41,602 bases of DNA from Oscillospiraceae bacterium (GCA_018265835.1 JABLYK010000019.1:1-41602), one strand, 5' to 3'. Shown: positions 14,673 to 23,188, counted from the first letter of the stretch. Made by a program: numbers and translations. The notes: generated by a model not told the origin, from the letters alone.

Positions 14673-15860
14673 TTAGCCCTCCTTGGGCTTGGGGAGAAGA
14701 ATCACGAGGATAATGCCGATGAGTGCAATGCCGCCGGCGAGGATGAAGGTCGTGGAGAGAGAAACGGCCTTTGCGACAAAGGAGGTACCGACAGAGGCAA
14801 CGCCGAAGCCAATCATAACAAGAGAGACGACAAGCCCTGCGTTTTTCGTGCCGAGTTGGTCGGTGATCAGGGAAGGCATGGTTGCTGCGGTTCCGCCATA
14901 GGTGAAACTGAGCAGCCAGAAACAGATGATATAAAGAATACCGGTGGAGAAGGTGAGCAGGATGATTGCGGCGATGGTAATGGCAAAGCAGAGGATCATT
15001 GCGCCCTTACGGCCAATCTTATCTGAGCCGGAGGAAACAAGGAAACGACCCGCTACCTGCATCAGCGATCCAACGGAAACGCCAGTTACCAGCAGCGTCT
15101 GATCAAGGCCGCGGGAACTGCCATAGCTCACGAAGATCGCGCTGAGCAAAACAAACGCGGGGATTGCGCAGAAGTAGATGAGTGTGAGCATGTAGTACTC
15201 TTTTCGCTTGAAGCAGTCGCTGGCTGTCTCGCACTCCTTCGCGGAGGAGATTACAGCACCGCCCTTCGGTACGTAGTCTGCCATGTAGCCGGCGGGAGGC
15301 GCCTTGATGGTCAGCATGCCGAAAACGCCGATGGCCACATAGATGACAGCAAGGATTTTGAAGGTGCCCTGGAAGCCATAACTGCTCAGCCACCGGCTGC
15401 AGAGCGGGGAGAGAATGGTGGCGGATACGCCGAGGACTGCGAGCGTGATTCCGGTTGCAAGGCCCTTCTTGTCCGGATACCATTTCTGCATCATGGCGAG
15501 GATTACGTTATAGACCATACCATCGCCCAATCCTAACAGGCCGCCGTAGGTGAACCACATGCCGACAGGGGCGGCGGCGGGCAACAGGGAGGTGCAGAAA
15601 ATGCCGATTGCCATAAGAATATAGCCGATCAGAAGCACTTTCTTAACGTCCATCTTTTTTTGCATCACGCCGCCAACGTAGTTGCCGACGACGAAAACGG
15701 CGAGGAAAATGGTGTATGGGAGGCTGGCGCTGGAGGATTCGATCTGGAAGTAGTCCATGATATAGGGCTGGATGATGCTGTATGTATAGCAGAAGCCAAG
15801 AATTAAGCTACATACGATTCCACACAGCAGAATCAGCGTCCTGCTTGTTGTTTTGTTCAT
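14673..15860 (-). CDS. MFS transporter, OFA (oxalate/formate antiporter)-like
   Basis: A 395-aa major facilitator with about 12 predicted helices. The N-terminal helix YTYSIIQPYIMDYFQ and the loop GGLLGLGDGMVYNVILAMMQKWYPDKKGLATGI match the OFA subfamily, where a motif-A-like loop and W-[YF]-P-[DE]-[KR]-[KR]-G occur. OFA carriers move small carboxylates. The ATG has GAGGAG upstream. It follows the MBL hydrolase gene by 42 bases in the same operon, so it may export or import that enzyme's substrate or product. The divergent IclR regulator probably controls both. Confidence 0.85.
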   Translation of the reverse strand: MNKTTSRTLILLCGIVCSLILGFCYTYSIIQPYIMDYFQIESSSASLPYTIFLAVFVVGNYVGGVMQKKMDVKKVLLIGYILMAIGIFCTSLLPAAAPVGMWFTYGGLLGLGDGMVYNVILAMMQKWYPDKKGLATGITLAVLGVSATILSPLCSRWLSSYGFQGTFKILAVIYVAIGVFGMLTIKAPPAGYMADYVPKGGAVISSAKECETASDCFKRKEYYMLTLIYFCAIPAFVLLSAIFVSYGSSRGLDQTLLVTGVSVGSLMQVAGRFLVSSGSDKIGRKGAMILCFAITIAAIILLTFSTGILYIICFWLLSFTYGGTAATMPSLITDQLGTKNAGLVVSLVMIGFGVASVGTSFVAKAVSLSTTFILAGGIALIGIILVILLPKPKEG

Positions 15861-15902
15861 AGTAAGCTCCTCTCAATCAGTTTTTCCGATTATGCGCGTT
15901 TC

Positions 15903-16739
15903 TTATTGAATCCCATTTTGCTCGGCAATGGTCAACAGCTTGCCATAGCAGAGCGTTCTGAAAATATCGTTGAACTTCTGGAAGGCATCTTCGCCCATCA
16001 CATACGCATTGGGCATGTGTGCCTTTCTGTTTCTGGAATACTCCATTTTGACATATCCCATATCAAAATCAGGATGGTTGCAGATGGCAACATCACAGTG
16101 CGCTTTTTTCGTTTCCTCCGCAAAGTGATCCACGGAGGCAAGGTATTTGACAACATCACCGATGGCACCCGGAGGATTTGTGCCGCCCCACATGCCGGCC
16201 ATGTGCTCCACACCGTTGTCATGCACCGGGAAAATGAAACTCAGGCCGCCGGGGGTGTGACCGGGCGTAAAGAGGACCTTGATGGTAGTGTTACCGAGCG
16301 TAATCTCGTCGCCTTCATCTACGTAGTTGGTGATCTCGAAATCTTTCCATGTGCTGGGATCGTCGGGGTAAAACGGGGAGGTTGCCCAGAAATCGTCGTC
16401 GATCTTGCTCAGATAGGTTTCGGGATGGAAGTTTTCCGTGATCCATTTGCCGCAGCCGCAATGGTCGAAATGACCGTGGGTGATCACGAATTTTTTGATT
16501 TCCCGGGGATCCCAGCCAATGTCTTCAATGGCCTCCACGATGGCGTGATACATTTCTACTTTGGGATAAATGGCGTCGATCAGGATTAAGCCTTCCGTGG
16601 TTTTCAGGACGAAGGCCGCGGTGGTTTTGTTTGCGACACAAAGGACATCGTCAAAGATTTGCGCGTGGGTAAACCATGTGCTGTCAGGCATACCCGAGAG
16701 AAGCCCTTGAATGTCAATTTTGTATACGGGTAAGTTCAT
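15903..16739 (-). CDS. MBL-fold metallo-hydrolase
   Basis: A 278-aa metallo-beta-lactamase-fold hydrolase without a signal peptide. The metal site is visible as His88-x-His90-x-Asp92-His93 (HGHFDHCG), His161 in TPGHTPGG and His222 in NHPDFD. The arrangement resembles class B3-like members, but no beta-lactamase role is implied; the family covers lactonases, thioesterases and others. The start at 16739 has AAGGAG upstream; an upstream in-frame start has none. It is the first gene of an operon with the OFA-type carrier and lies divergent from an IclR regulator. The substrate is unknown. Confidence 0.85.
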   Translation of the reverse strand: MNLPVYKIDIQGLLSGMPDSTWFTHAQIFDDVLCVANKTTAAFVLKTTEGLILIDAIYPKVEMYHAIVEAIEDIGWDPREIKKFVITHGHFDHCGCGKWITENFHPETYLSKIDDDFWATSPFYPDDPSTWKDFEITNYVDEGDEITLGNTTIKVLFTPGHTPGGLSFIFPVHDNGVEHMAGMWGGTNPPGAIGDVVKYLASVDHFAEETKKAHCDVAICNHPDFDMGYVKMEYSRNRKAHMPNAYVMGEDAFQKFNDIFRTLCYGKLLTIAEQNGIQ

Positions 16740-16782
16740 GATGGCGCGCTCCTTTAATTTATTTTTGCAGTTTGCACATAAA

Positions 16783-16811
16783 ACTATAGAATGGCGCAGA
16801 AGAATTGTCAA
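16783..16811 (-). promoter_or_regulatory. Promoter of the MBL/MFS operon
   Basis: On the minus strand TTGACA (plus-strand 16806-16811) and TATAGT (16783-16788) are 17 bases apart. An inverted repeat GCGCA/TGCGC (16794-16798, 16815-16819) straddles the spacer and the -35 and could be part of an operator. Confidence 0.8.
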
Positions 16812-16857
16812 TCATGCGCAAAGAATATCAAAGAGCAACTGAAATGAGTGAAATGTG

Positions 16858-16874
16858 TTTGCATATTATGCAAA
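16858..16874. promoter_or_regulatory. Palindrome between divergent promoters, probable IclR operator
   Basis: TTTGCAT (16858-16864) and ATGCAAA (16868-16874) are exact inverted repeats with a 3-base centre. The site lies between the two divergent promoters, 47 bases from each -35, a common place for an IclR-type activator or autoregulator. It differs from the operator of the first IclR locus. Confidence 0.55.
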
Positions 16875-16921
16875 ACACTGTGATTTTTGTGCGGGGACCG
16901 GCGTGCGGATTCAAAAATGGT

Positions 16922-16951
16922 TTGACAAGGCGATTTTTCATGCAGCATAAT
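16922..16951 (+). promoter_or_regulatory. Promoter of the second iclR-type gene
   Basis: TTGACA (16922-16927) and CATAAT (16946-16951) with an 18-base spacer, about 55 bases before the start codon at 17014. Confidence 0.7.
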
Positions 16952-17013
16952 AGAAAGTAACGTTATGAAGCATGTTGCATTACAGGGCTTGTGTGACGGA
17001 AGGAGAGAACCGC

Positions 17014-17775
17014 ATGAGTGACGCGCAGGGAAAATATAATGTAATTTCATCGGCGGAGAAGACACTCGAAATGATAGAGCTTTTTGTGGAAAGCGGAGGC
17101 TCCCTTTCTGTTTCTGAAATGGCGAAGAAGCTCAATATGCACGTGTCAAGCGCAGACAGATATGTCCTCACGATTCAGCAAAAGGGGTTTGTGGAGAAAA
17201 ATCCGCGTACCGGTCGGTTTTCTCTCAGCGACAAATTGATTATGCTGAGTGCTGCACTGATTGCGAGCCACCCACTCACAAAAGCGTATCTTGACATGAT
17301 GCATACGTTGGCTTACATTTACAAGACTACGACACATATCATGGCGTTCCACAATGGGGAGACTGTTTCCCTTCATAAGGACCTGCAAACGCAGAATATG
17401 GCCTTTAATGCGGCGTTTTTTGATAAGACACGGTATCTCTATTGTTCGGCCCCGGGAAAATTGTTGCTCTCTACGTTTTCCGAAGAAGAGCTGGAGGACT
17501 ATTTAGGCAGAACGAAGCTTGTGATTTTTACAAAAAATACACTTTCCACCCCCGAGGCGATCCGGGCGGATCTGGAAAACATCCGCGAGAGAGGGTACTC
17601 CATCCATGATGAGGAATGGCTTCCGGGAAACCTCACGCTCGCGTTTCCGCTCCGGATCAACGGTGAGATTAGAGGCTCGATGTCACTCATGTGCGATATC
17701 GAGCGCAAGCAGGAAATGCTTTCCGAAGTGACGATCAATCATATCAAACAGCTTTGCCGAGAGCCTTCGCAATGA
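17014..17775 (+). CDS. IclR-family transcriptional regulator (second copy)
   Basis: A 253-aa IclR-type regulator with a winged helix-turn-helix at about residues 8-70 (SVSEMAKKLNMHVSSADRYVLTI) and an effector domain containing SAPGKLLLSTFSEEEL and RGYSIHDEEWLPGNLTLAFPL. It differs clearly from the regulator at 4496, so it is not a recent duplicate. The ATG at 17014 has GGAGAG upstream. It is divergent from the MBL/MFS operon, with a palindrome between the promoters, so it most likely controls that operon and itself. Confidence 0.9.
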   Translation: MSDAQGKYNVISSAEKTLEMIELFVESGGSLSVSEMAKKLNMHVSSADRYVLTIQQKGFVEKNPRTGRFSLSDKLIMLSAALIASHPLTKAYLDMMHTLAYIYKTTTHIMAFHNGETVSLHKDLQTQNMAFNAAFFDKTRYLYCSAPGKLLLSTFSEEELEDYLGRTKLVIFTKNTLSTPEAIRADLENIRERGYSIHDEEWLPGNLTLAFPLRINGEIRGSMSLMCDIERKQEMLSEVTINHIKQLCREPSQ

Positions 17776-17823
17776 GGAAGGGATCAGGACGCTGGAGGTT
17801 TCCTGCATTCATGGCCGCAACAA

Positions 17824-17853
17824 GGCGCCATGCAGCGTTTGCTGCATGGCGCC
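17824..17853. repeat. Perfect 13-bp-stem hairpin repeat, copy 2 (inverted)
   Basis: GGCGCCATGCAGC (17824-17836) and GCTGCATGGCGCC (17841-17853) around GTTT. It is the exact reverse complement of copy 1 at 14601-14630. It lies 48 bases after the stop of the second iclR-type gene and could terminate it. Confidence 0.85.
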
Positions 17854-17901
17854 TTTGATCTGCTCCGATCAGATGAAAAAATATGGTTTCCCGGAATCTC
17901 A

Positions 17902-17930
17902 TTGCATCCTGCGGAAAAGTGTTGTATGCT
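17902..17930 (+). promoter_or_regulatory. Candidate promoter of the P-loop ATPase gene
   Basis: TTGCAT (17902-17907) and TATGCT (17925-17930) with a 17-base spacer, downstream of the hairpin repeat. Confidence 0.5.
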
Positions 17931-18004
17931 CTCATCAGGAGACGCTGCGCTGCGGTAAGCTGACGGCAGCGGAGAAACCGGTGATTTTGAAAAGAGGTAT
18001 GAAT

Positions 18005-18709
18005 ATGCGAAAAATGATCGTCCTGATCGGAAACTATGGGTCAGGAAAGACCGAGATTGCGATCAATCTGGCCGTGAACGCGGCGAATGCGGGCAGCCGG
18101 ACGCTGGTGATTGATCTGGATAAGGTGAACGACTACTTCCGGATGTCAGACCGGGTCGAGCTGCTGAAGTCCAAGCAGATCAACGTGGTGTCGCCGACCT
18201 TTGCGGGGCAGGGCGTGACGCCGAGCAACATGTCTGCCGCCGTGGCGTCTGCGTTCGCGGACACCTGGGATCTGGTCGTTTTCGACGTCGGCGGGGACGC
18301 CGCCGGGGCGCTGTCCCTGGGACGCTACTGTCAGGACTTTGACGCCTTTGAGGGAGACCTGCAGGTCTATGACATCGTAAACGTGTTTCGCCCCATGTCA
18401 GAATCGCCGGAGAAAATCATCAAGCTGATGCATGAGATGGAAGACTACGCACGGCGCCGCGTGACGGGATTTGTCAACAACTCCAATCTGCTGACCTATG
18501 CCAGCGCGGACGATATCCGGCGCGGGTACGAGGTGCTGCGCCGCACGTCGGAGATGACCGGCATCCCGGTGGTACATACGACAGGGCGGAAGGCATATCT
18601 GGATGCGTTCCTGGCCGACGGAAACGACCCGCAGTATACCGGCGAGCCGATTGCGCTGGAGACGTACATGCATCGAAGCTGGGAGGCGTTCACGCACCAG
18701 GGGTTCTGA
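18005..18709 (+). CDS. MinD/ParA-like P-loop ATP-binding protein of unknown role
   Basis: A 234-aa P-loop NTPase. The Walker A motif GNYGSGKTE lies at residues 8-16, a second conserved strand reads LVIDLDKVNDYFR, and WDLVVFDVGGDAAGALSLGRY gives the D-x-G motif of MinD/ArsA/ParA-type ATPases. The deviant-Walker-A lysine of true MinD/ParA proteins is absent. ATG at 17999 is one base after AGAGG, while 18005 is seven bases away and is preferred. It is monocistronic here, followed by a convergent acetyltransferase gene. I cannot assign a partner or a process. Confidence 0.75.
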   Translation: MRKMIVLIGNYGSGKTEIAINLAVNAANAGSRTLVIDLDKVNDYFRMSDRVELLKSKQINVVSPTFAGQGVTPSNMSAAVASAFADTWDLVVFDVGGDAAGALSLGRYCQDFDAFEGDLQVYDIVNVFRPMSESPEKIIKLMHEMEDYARRRVTGFVNNSNLLTYASADDIRRGYEVLRRTSEMTGIPVVHTTGRKAYLDAFLADGNDPQYTGEPIALETYMHRSWEAFTHQGF

Positions 18710-18728
18710 CGGCAGCGGGCGGCGCGGA

Positions 18729-19367
18729 TTACAGCGCTTCGATCAGCCCGGCCAGCGTCTCGGAAAACCGGCCGATATGCAGTCCGTCGATGAAGCGGTG
18801 ATTCACTTCGACGGACATGTTGAGCTTCTTGCGTCCGCCGGTTTCCGTGTAGCGGCCCCACGCGATGCGGGGAATGGCGTCGTCCTTGTCGAAATCCCGC
18901 TCGTTGGTCAGCGCGGTGAGCTCCAGCCACGGCAGGCAGGAGAAGTAAATCAGCGCGTCGCTCTCGGCTTCGGCGCGGATGAAATCCGTTTGTGCGGCGC
19001 TCGTTTCCCTTGCGGCACGGCAAAAGTCCGCAATGCCGCCCGCGCAGGGCATGGTGACGATGTGGAACTGCTCGGCGCCCTTTTTCAGATCTGTGAAGCT
19101 GGGGCTGCGTCCGTTCAGGCGAAACAGCGCCCCGTCGTTTAACACGTACTGAAACGCCTCCACGCGGTTGACGGCCTGTGTGCAGAGATAGACGAGTGCG
19201 TAGTAAAAGGAGAGGCCCTGTTCCTTTGTAAAGCGGCACAGATTTGTGACGTCCACGGTGAACGTCACGCTGTAAAACGGGTCGGACATGCCGGAGAAGA
19301 ATTCGAACACGTCCCGCCGGCTCCAGTCCGCCCACGGGATTGGCTGCCGGTCACAAGGCTTTGTCAT
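18729..19367 (-). CDS. Chloramphenicol acetyltransferase-like protein (CAT family)
   Basis: A 212-aa protein with the length and layout of chloramphenicol O-acetyltransferase. The N-terminal motif region FFSGMSDPFYSVTFTVDVTNL and the catalytic segment NHRFIDGLHIGRF match, keeping H-x3-D-G with the predicted catalytic His. The region just before it (VEVNHRF rather than V-x-H-H-A) differs from resistance-type CATs. Such chromosomal CAT-like proteins often have unknown physiological acyl acceptors, so resistance should not be assumed. GGAGG precedes the ATG at 19367. No mobile element is adjacent. Confidence 0.8.
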   Translation of the reverse strand: MTKPCDRQPIPWADWSRRDVFEFFSGMSDPFYSVTFTVDVTNLCRFTKEQGLSFYYALVYLCTQAVNRVEAFQYVLNDGALFRLNGRSPSFTDLKKGAEQFHIVTMPCAGGIADFCRAARETSAAQTDFIRAEAESDALIYFSCLPWLELTALTNERDFDKDDAIPRIAWGRYTETGGRKKLNMSVEVNHRFIDGLHIGRFSETLAGLIEAL

Positions 19368-19454
19368 GGTGTAACCTCCAACTTTGATTTGTGTCAGTAT
19401 AACACGCCGGAGACCGGTTTGACAACGCCGGGACCTTTGCCGGAATAGAAAAAG

Positions 19455-19494
19455 AACGCCTGCAGCGTGGTAAGGGGGCCACGTTGCAGGCGTT
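19455..19494 (-). terminator. Terminator of the AMP-ligase/SGNH-SLH operon
   Basis: AACGCCTGCAGCGTGG (19455-19470) pairs with CCACGTTGCAGGCGTT (19479-19494) with one G-U pair around an 8-base loop. On the minus strand a T-rich run (TTCTTTTTC) follows. It lies just after the stop of the SLH gene. Confidence 0.8.
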
Positions 19495-19565
19495 TTCCGC
19501 AGCAGCCGGGGGAGCATGCCTGCGGAATATGGGGGGAAATGAGAGAGATGAAACCGGAAGGAGGA

Positions 19566-21245
19566 TTATTTCAGCTTGGTCCAGTGCTCTGTGCCGCCGA
19601 CCATCTTATAATCGTGGGCGTTTGCCGCCTCCTGAATGGCGGCGTAATACCATTTGCCCGTGTCTTGGTTATCAGAGAAGGTGACCATGCCGGGAAGCAG
19701 GTGATCTTTGTCCGGGCGGCGGCCAAGCACGTTGTTGACCATCTGAATGGTCTCGGCGCGGGTGATGTTGTTTGCCGGACGGAAGGTGCCGTCCTCATAG
19801 CCGTTGACGATGCCGAGCTGTGCCGCAGCATTGATGGCTTCGTTTGCCCAGTGACCGGCAATGTCGGAAAAGCGGTCTTCCACCGGAGCAGCCGGCGCGC
19901 GGAAGAAGCGCACGGCAACGGCGGCAAGCTCTGCGCGAGTGATGCTGGCGTCGGGACGGAACGTGCCGTCTTCATAGCCTTTGAGCACGCCCATGGCGCT
20001 GAGTGTAGACACGGCCTTGCCGTACCATGCGTCGGCGGATACGTCGGGGAAGCCGTTTGCCGTCGTGTCGTATTTTGCGTGCGCGTCCTCGTCCAGCAGC
20101 CGGTAGAAGATCGCGGCGACCTCCGCTCGGGTGATGTCGGCGTTGGGCTGCACGGTACCGTCGTTGTAGCCGGTGATGTAGGCCATGTGATCTTCGGTGT
20201 TCAGGTCGGACGGCTTGTCGGGGTCAACGGGCGTGACGGGATAGGCAGGATCGCGCTCCGGCAGGAGCTTGAGAATTTGTTCGGCAATGTATTTGTGCCC
20301 TTCCGCAGTGGGGTGTACGGCTGGCAAATAAGCCGTCCAGAAGTCCTCTTGCTGAATTGCCAAATCGCCCAGTTGCGTGTCTGTCACATCGCAATACAGA
20401 TAGCTGCCTGCGTATGCGGAAGTGGTTTTCATGATTCGATTCAGCTTCATAATGACGGGCTCGGCGAGTTTTCCGATCTTCAGCACGCTGTTTTCTGTGA
20501 GCGTCGTATTGCGGAAAGGATTGATTGCGCTCAAAACGACCAAGGTTACATCTGGGTTCAGATCATAAATGCTCTTGATAATTGCATCCCAGTTTTCGTC
20601 GAATTCCTGATACGCCTGATTCATGGCGTCAGCGAGCACCAGAAGGAACTCCGCGCCCTTGCCGATGCTTTCGGCATAGCCCATGAGTTTGAGCAACGCG
20701 GCTGCCACGCTGCCACCGTCAGCGAGCTTTTCTTTGATTTCGGCAAGAATCGGGTTGGATTCGTCTTCGGCAAACAGGACCAGCATGGCTTTGCCCAGAG
20801 CCGCTCCGAAAATGTCGTTGGCGCCCACATTCAGAGTAATCAGATCGGCATCTGCAACCACCTGAATGTAAGCGTCCTTTCTGGAGTCAAGGTCTTCTTT
20901 GTGTACCTTACCGGCGCAGTTATCGGCATAGGACCAGTCCGTGATTTCGAAATTGGGGTCCAGCATATGGCGCACTTCATGAGTGCGGAAGCCGCCCCAG
21001 CCGAACTGGAGCAGATCAGCGCCGACCGCGGATGCAACGAGGTCGTGGTAAGCGCCCGGCGTGCGCGTGCAGATATCCGTATACGCCGCAAGTGCATAGC
21101 CGGCGGCGTTGCTGTCTCCAATGCAGGTGTATGTGCCGTACTGTTTTACATTGGAAACGTCAGCCGCGCTGGCGCCCACGCAGAGCAAGCCCAGAAGCAG
21201 TACGAGTACCAGACAAAGAGAGATTATTTTTTTTGCGCTTTTCAT
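19566..21245 (-). CDS. Secreted SGNH/GDSL hydrolase with C-terminal SLH repeats
   Basis: A 559-aa exported protein. Residues 1-27 form a signal peptide ending ASA. The hydrolase domain (about 33-330) has CIGDSN with Ser45, GAND (Asn143) and His311 in AVHPTAEGH. The Asp normally three residues before that His is Pro308, so a classical Ser-Asp-His triad is not obvious. A Pro/Asp linker near 332-350 leads to SLH-type repeats (about 351-550), including GYEDGTFRP.x.ITRAE blocks, which tether proteins to secondary cell-wall polymers. AGGAGG precedes the ATG at 21245; an upstream start lacks it. It is operonic with the acyl-adenylating enzyme 46 bases upstream. It may act on acyl or acetyl esters at the cell surface. 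Confidence 0.87.
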   Translation of the reverse strand: MKSAKKIISLCLVLVLLLGLLCVGASAADVSNVKQYGTYTCIGDSNAAGYALAAYTDICTRTPGAYHDLVASAVGADLLQFGWGGFRTHEVRHMLDPNFEITDWSYADNCAGKVHKEDLDSRKDAYIQVVADADLITLNVGANDIFGAALGKAMLVLFAEDESNPILAEIKEKLADGGSVAAALLKLMGYAESIGKGAEFLLVLADAMNQAYQEFDENWDAIIKSIYDLNPDVTLVVLSAINPFRNTTLTENSVLKIGKLAEPVIMKLNRIMKTTSAYAGSYLYCDVTDTQLGDLAIQQEDFWTAYLPAVHPTAEGHKYIAEQILKLLPERDPAYPVTPVDPDKPSDLNTEDHMAYITGYNDGTVQPNADITRAEVAAIFYRLLDEDAHAKYDTTANGFPDVSADAWYGKAVSTLSAMGVLKGYEDGTFRPDASITRAELAAVAVRFFRAPAAPVEDRFSDIAGHWANEAINAAAQLGIVNGYEDGTFRPANNITRAETIQMVNNVLGRRPDKDHLLPGMVTFSDNQDTGKWYYAAIQEAANAHDYKMVGGTEHWTKLK

Positions 21246-21290
21246 CTTTCGTCCTCCTGATATAAAATGAATCGCTTGCATGGAATCAGA

Positions 21291-23039
21291 TTAAACTGCT
21301 TTGCTCATTGGCACGCAGGAGCCTTCATAATGCATGGCAAGCTGGCCATAATCAATCTTGCCCATGCCGGTGTGCGGCATCTGCTGCACAAACAGATAGT
21401 CGGTTGGCCTGCCGCGTTCTTCCAGCTCCGCACAGCAGATTTGCTCCACTTCCGCTCGCACCGTTTGTTCGTGGCAGCCTTCCCGCAGCTCCATGACAGC
21501 CACAGCCATCATGCCCTGTGCATGCAGGCTGTCCTTCACGCCGACTACGGCGCAGCTGAGTACGTCCTTGTGCGTGCCAATCACATCTTCTACCTGGGTT
21601 GGGAAGATTTTGTGGCCGTCAAAGCGCGTGATCATGCGTTTGATGCGGCCGCTGATAAAGACAAAACCGTCCTCGTCCATGCGACCCAGATCACCGCTGT
21701 GAACCCATACGGTTCCGTCGGGATGCGGGATGAGAACTTTTTCGGTTTCCGCTGCGTTGTTGAAGTAGCCAAGCATCACGGAAGGGCCGCTGATGCAGAT
21801 TTCGCCTTCTTCGTGAAAACCGAGCTCCTCAGTGGTGCCGGGCTTGAAAATACCAATGGTGGTTGTCAGCAGTGGGTAACCAACGCTCAGGCTTTTGAAG
21901 TTGCCATTACAGCAGCAGCTTGCTGCCGAGCTGACCTCGCTCATGCCATAGCCCTGCGAGAGCGGATATTTGCAACCATGCGCCTGCAGGAAGCGGTTGA
22001 GTTTGCGCTCAAGTCCGGCATTCATCGTGTCTCCGCCCGAGCCCGCCGTTTCAAAGAAGGACAGGTCAAAGCCGTTTTGCATCTCTTTGCTGTTCATCAG
22101 CTTTTCATAGTGCGCCGGAACCAGCAGCGTGTGCGCCGGACGGTATTTTTTCACCAGGTGGCCAAGCTTATCCGGATCCAGCTTTGGAATCATGACGATC
22201 TCAAGCCCCAGCGACAGGGGCATATGCAGGCTGGAGACAATTCCGTATGAGGAAAAGATGGGGATGATGTTCAAAAAACGCTGGTTGCGGGAATAGTGTA
22301 CGCCGCACATCCGGAAATCGAGCGCGACCGCATTGAAGCCGTCATTCGAGAGCATCACACCCTTCGGATCGCCTGTCGTGCCGCCGGTCAGTGTGATGGC
22401 GGCGAGATCCGTCTCGCCATATGTAGCTTCTTCCACGGTACGGCCTTTGCCAAGCTGTAAAAATCGGGACCATTTGTATGTACATGCACGGAACGTAATT
22501 TTTGGCGCGGGCATTTTCAACTGCTTCAGGACTCTGACTGCAAATGGCATGGAATCGTCCGCCGAAATGACGACCACATTCTCTATGCCGAGACCCTCCA
22601 TCGCTTTGGATACGTGTTCATAGGCAATGTCGAGCACGACAATGACTTTTTTGGATGCACTTTCCAGGAACTTCCGGAGCTCGGATGTGCTCCTACGCGG
22701 GTCGAGCGCAAGGACGGAAGCGCCCAGTTTGTTCAGCCCATACAATACGTAGGCTGTCTCAGGAATTGAGGCGGAAGCGCAGCATACGACATCGCCTTTC
22801 TGAACGCCAAGCGCGGAAAAGGCGGCTGCGCAGCGGTCAACAGTATCCAGCAGCTTACCATAGCTGATGCGGTTGCCAAAATAATTGATTGCAATGGAAG
22901 CGCGGTCATTCTTGTTGTTTTCATATATGTAGTGATAAATCGTGGCTTTGGGAAGTTCAGACTGTATGGCTTCCTCACTGTAATATTTCAGCCACGGCTT
23001 GAGCGCCGATGGTTTCAGGGACTGTGTTGCAGTAGGCAT
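21291..23039 (-). CDS. AMP-dependent acyl synthetase/ligase (ANL superfamily)
   Basis: A 583-aa adenylate-forming enzyme with ANL core motifs in order: LTGGTTGDPKGVML (A3, first residue of the usual SGTTG changed to Gly), GYGMSEVSS (A5), HSGDLGRMDEDG (A7), SGRIKRMITRFDGHKIFP (A8) and TGMGKIDY with the A10 Lys near residue 565. It activates a carboxylic acid to an acyl-AMP and passes it to CoA or a carrier thiol. No carrier-protein domain is fused or adjacent. The start at 23039 has AAGGAGG upstream. It is the first gene of an operon with a secreted SGNH-SLH hydrolase, a pairing I do not recognise. The acyl substrate is unknown. Confidence 0.88.
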   Translation of the reverse strand: MPTATQSLKPSALKPWLKYYSEEAIQSELPKATIYHYIYENNKNDRASIAINYFGNRISYGKLLDTVDRCAAAFSALGVQKGDVVCCASASIPETAYVLYGLNKLGASVLALDPRRSTSELRKFLESASKKVIVVLDIAYEHVSKAMEGLGIENVVVISADDSMPFAVRVLKQLKMPAPKITFRACTYKWSRFLQLGKGRTVEEATYGETDLAAITLTGGTTGDPKGVMLSNDGFNAVALDFRMCGVHYSRNQRFLNIIPIFSSYGIVSSLHMPLSLGLEIVMIPKLDPDKLGHLVKKYRPAHTLLVPAHYEKLMNSKEMQNGFDLSFFETAGSGGDTMNAGLERKLNRFLQAHGCKYPLSQGYGMSEVSSAASCCCNGNFKSLSVGYPLLTTTIGIFKPGTTEELGFHEEGEICISGPSVMLGYFNNAAETEKVLIPHPDGTVWVHSGDLGRMDEDGFVFISGRIKRMITRFDGHKIFPTQVEDVIGTHKDVLSCAVVGVKDSLHAQGMMAVAVMELREGCHEQTVRAEVEQICCAELEERGRPTDYLFVQQMPHTGMGKIDYGQLAMHYEGSCVPMSKAV

Positions 23040-23159
23040 CTGGGGATTCCTCCTTCGGTTTTCATCGTTTCGCGCCGCAGATTTCAACACAATGCTGACT
23101 TTGCGCTGGCTTCTGAACGCGGCGCTCTATTCAGTATTGTTACAAAGTACGCAAATTAT

Positions 23160-23188
23160 CTCAAAAATTAAAATTAAATTTTTATGAG
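23160..23188. promoter_or_regulatory. AT-rich inverted repeat in a divergent promoter region
   Basis: CTCAAAAATT (23160-23169) is an inverted match, with a one-base bulge, to AATTTTTATGAG (23177-23188). It lies in the 343-base gap between the AMP-ligase and the sigma-factor gene. It may be an operator or an A/T-rich upstream element. The remainder of 23040-23217 shows no gene. Confidence 0.3.
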
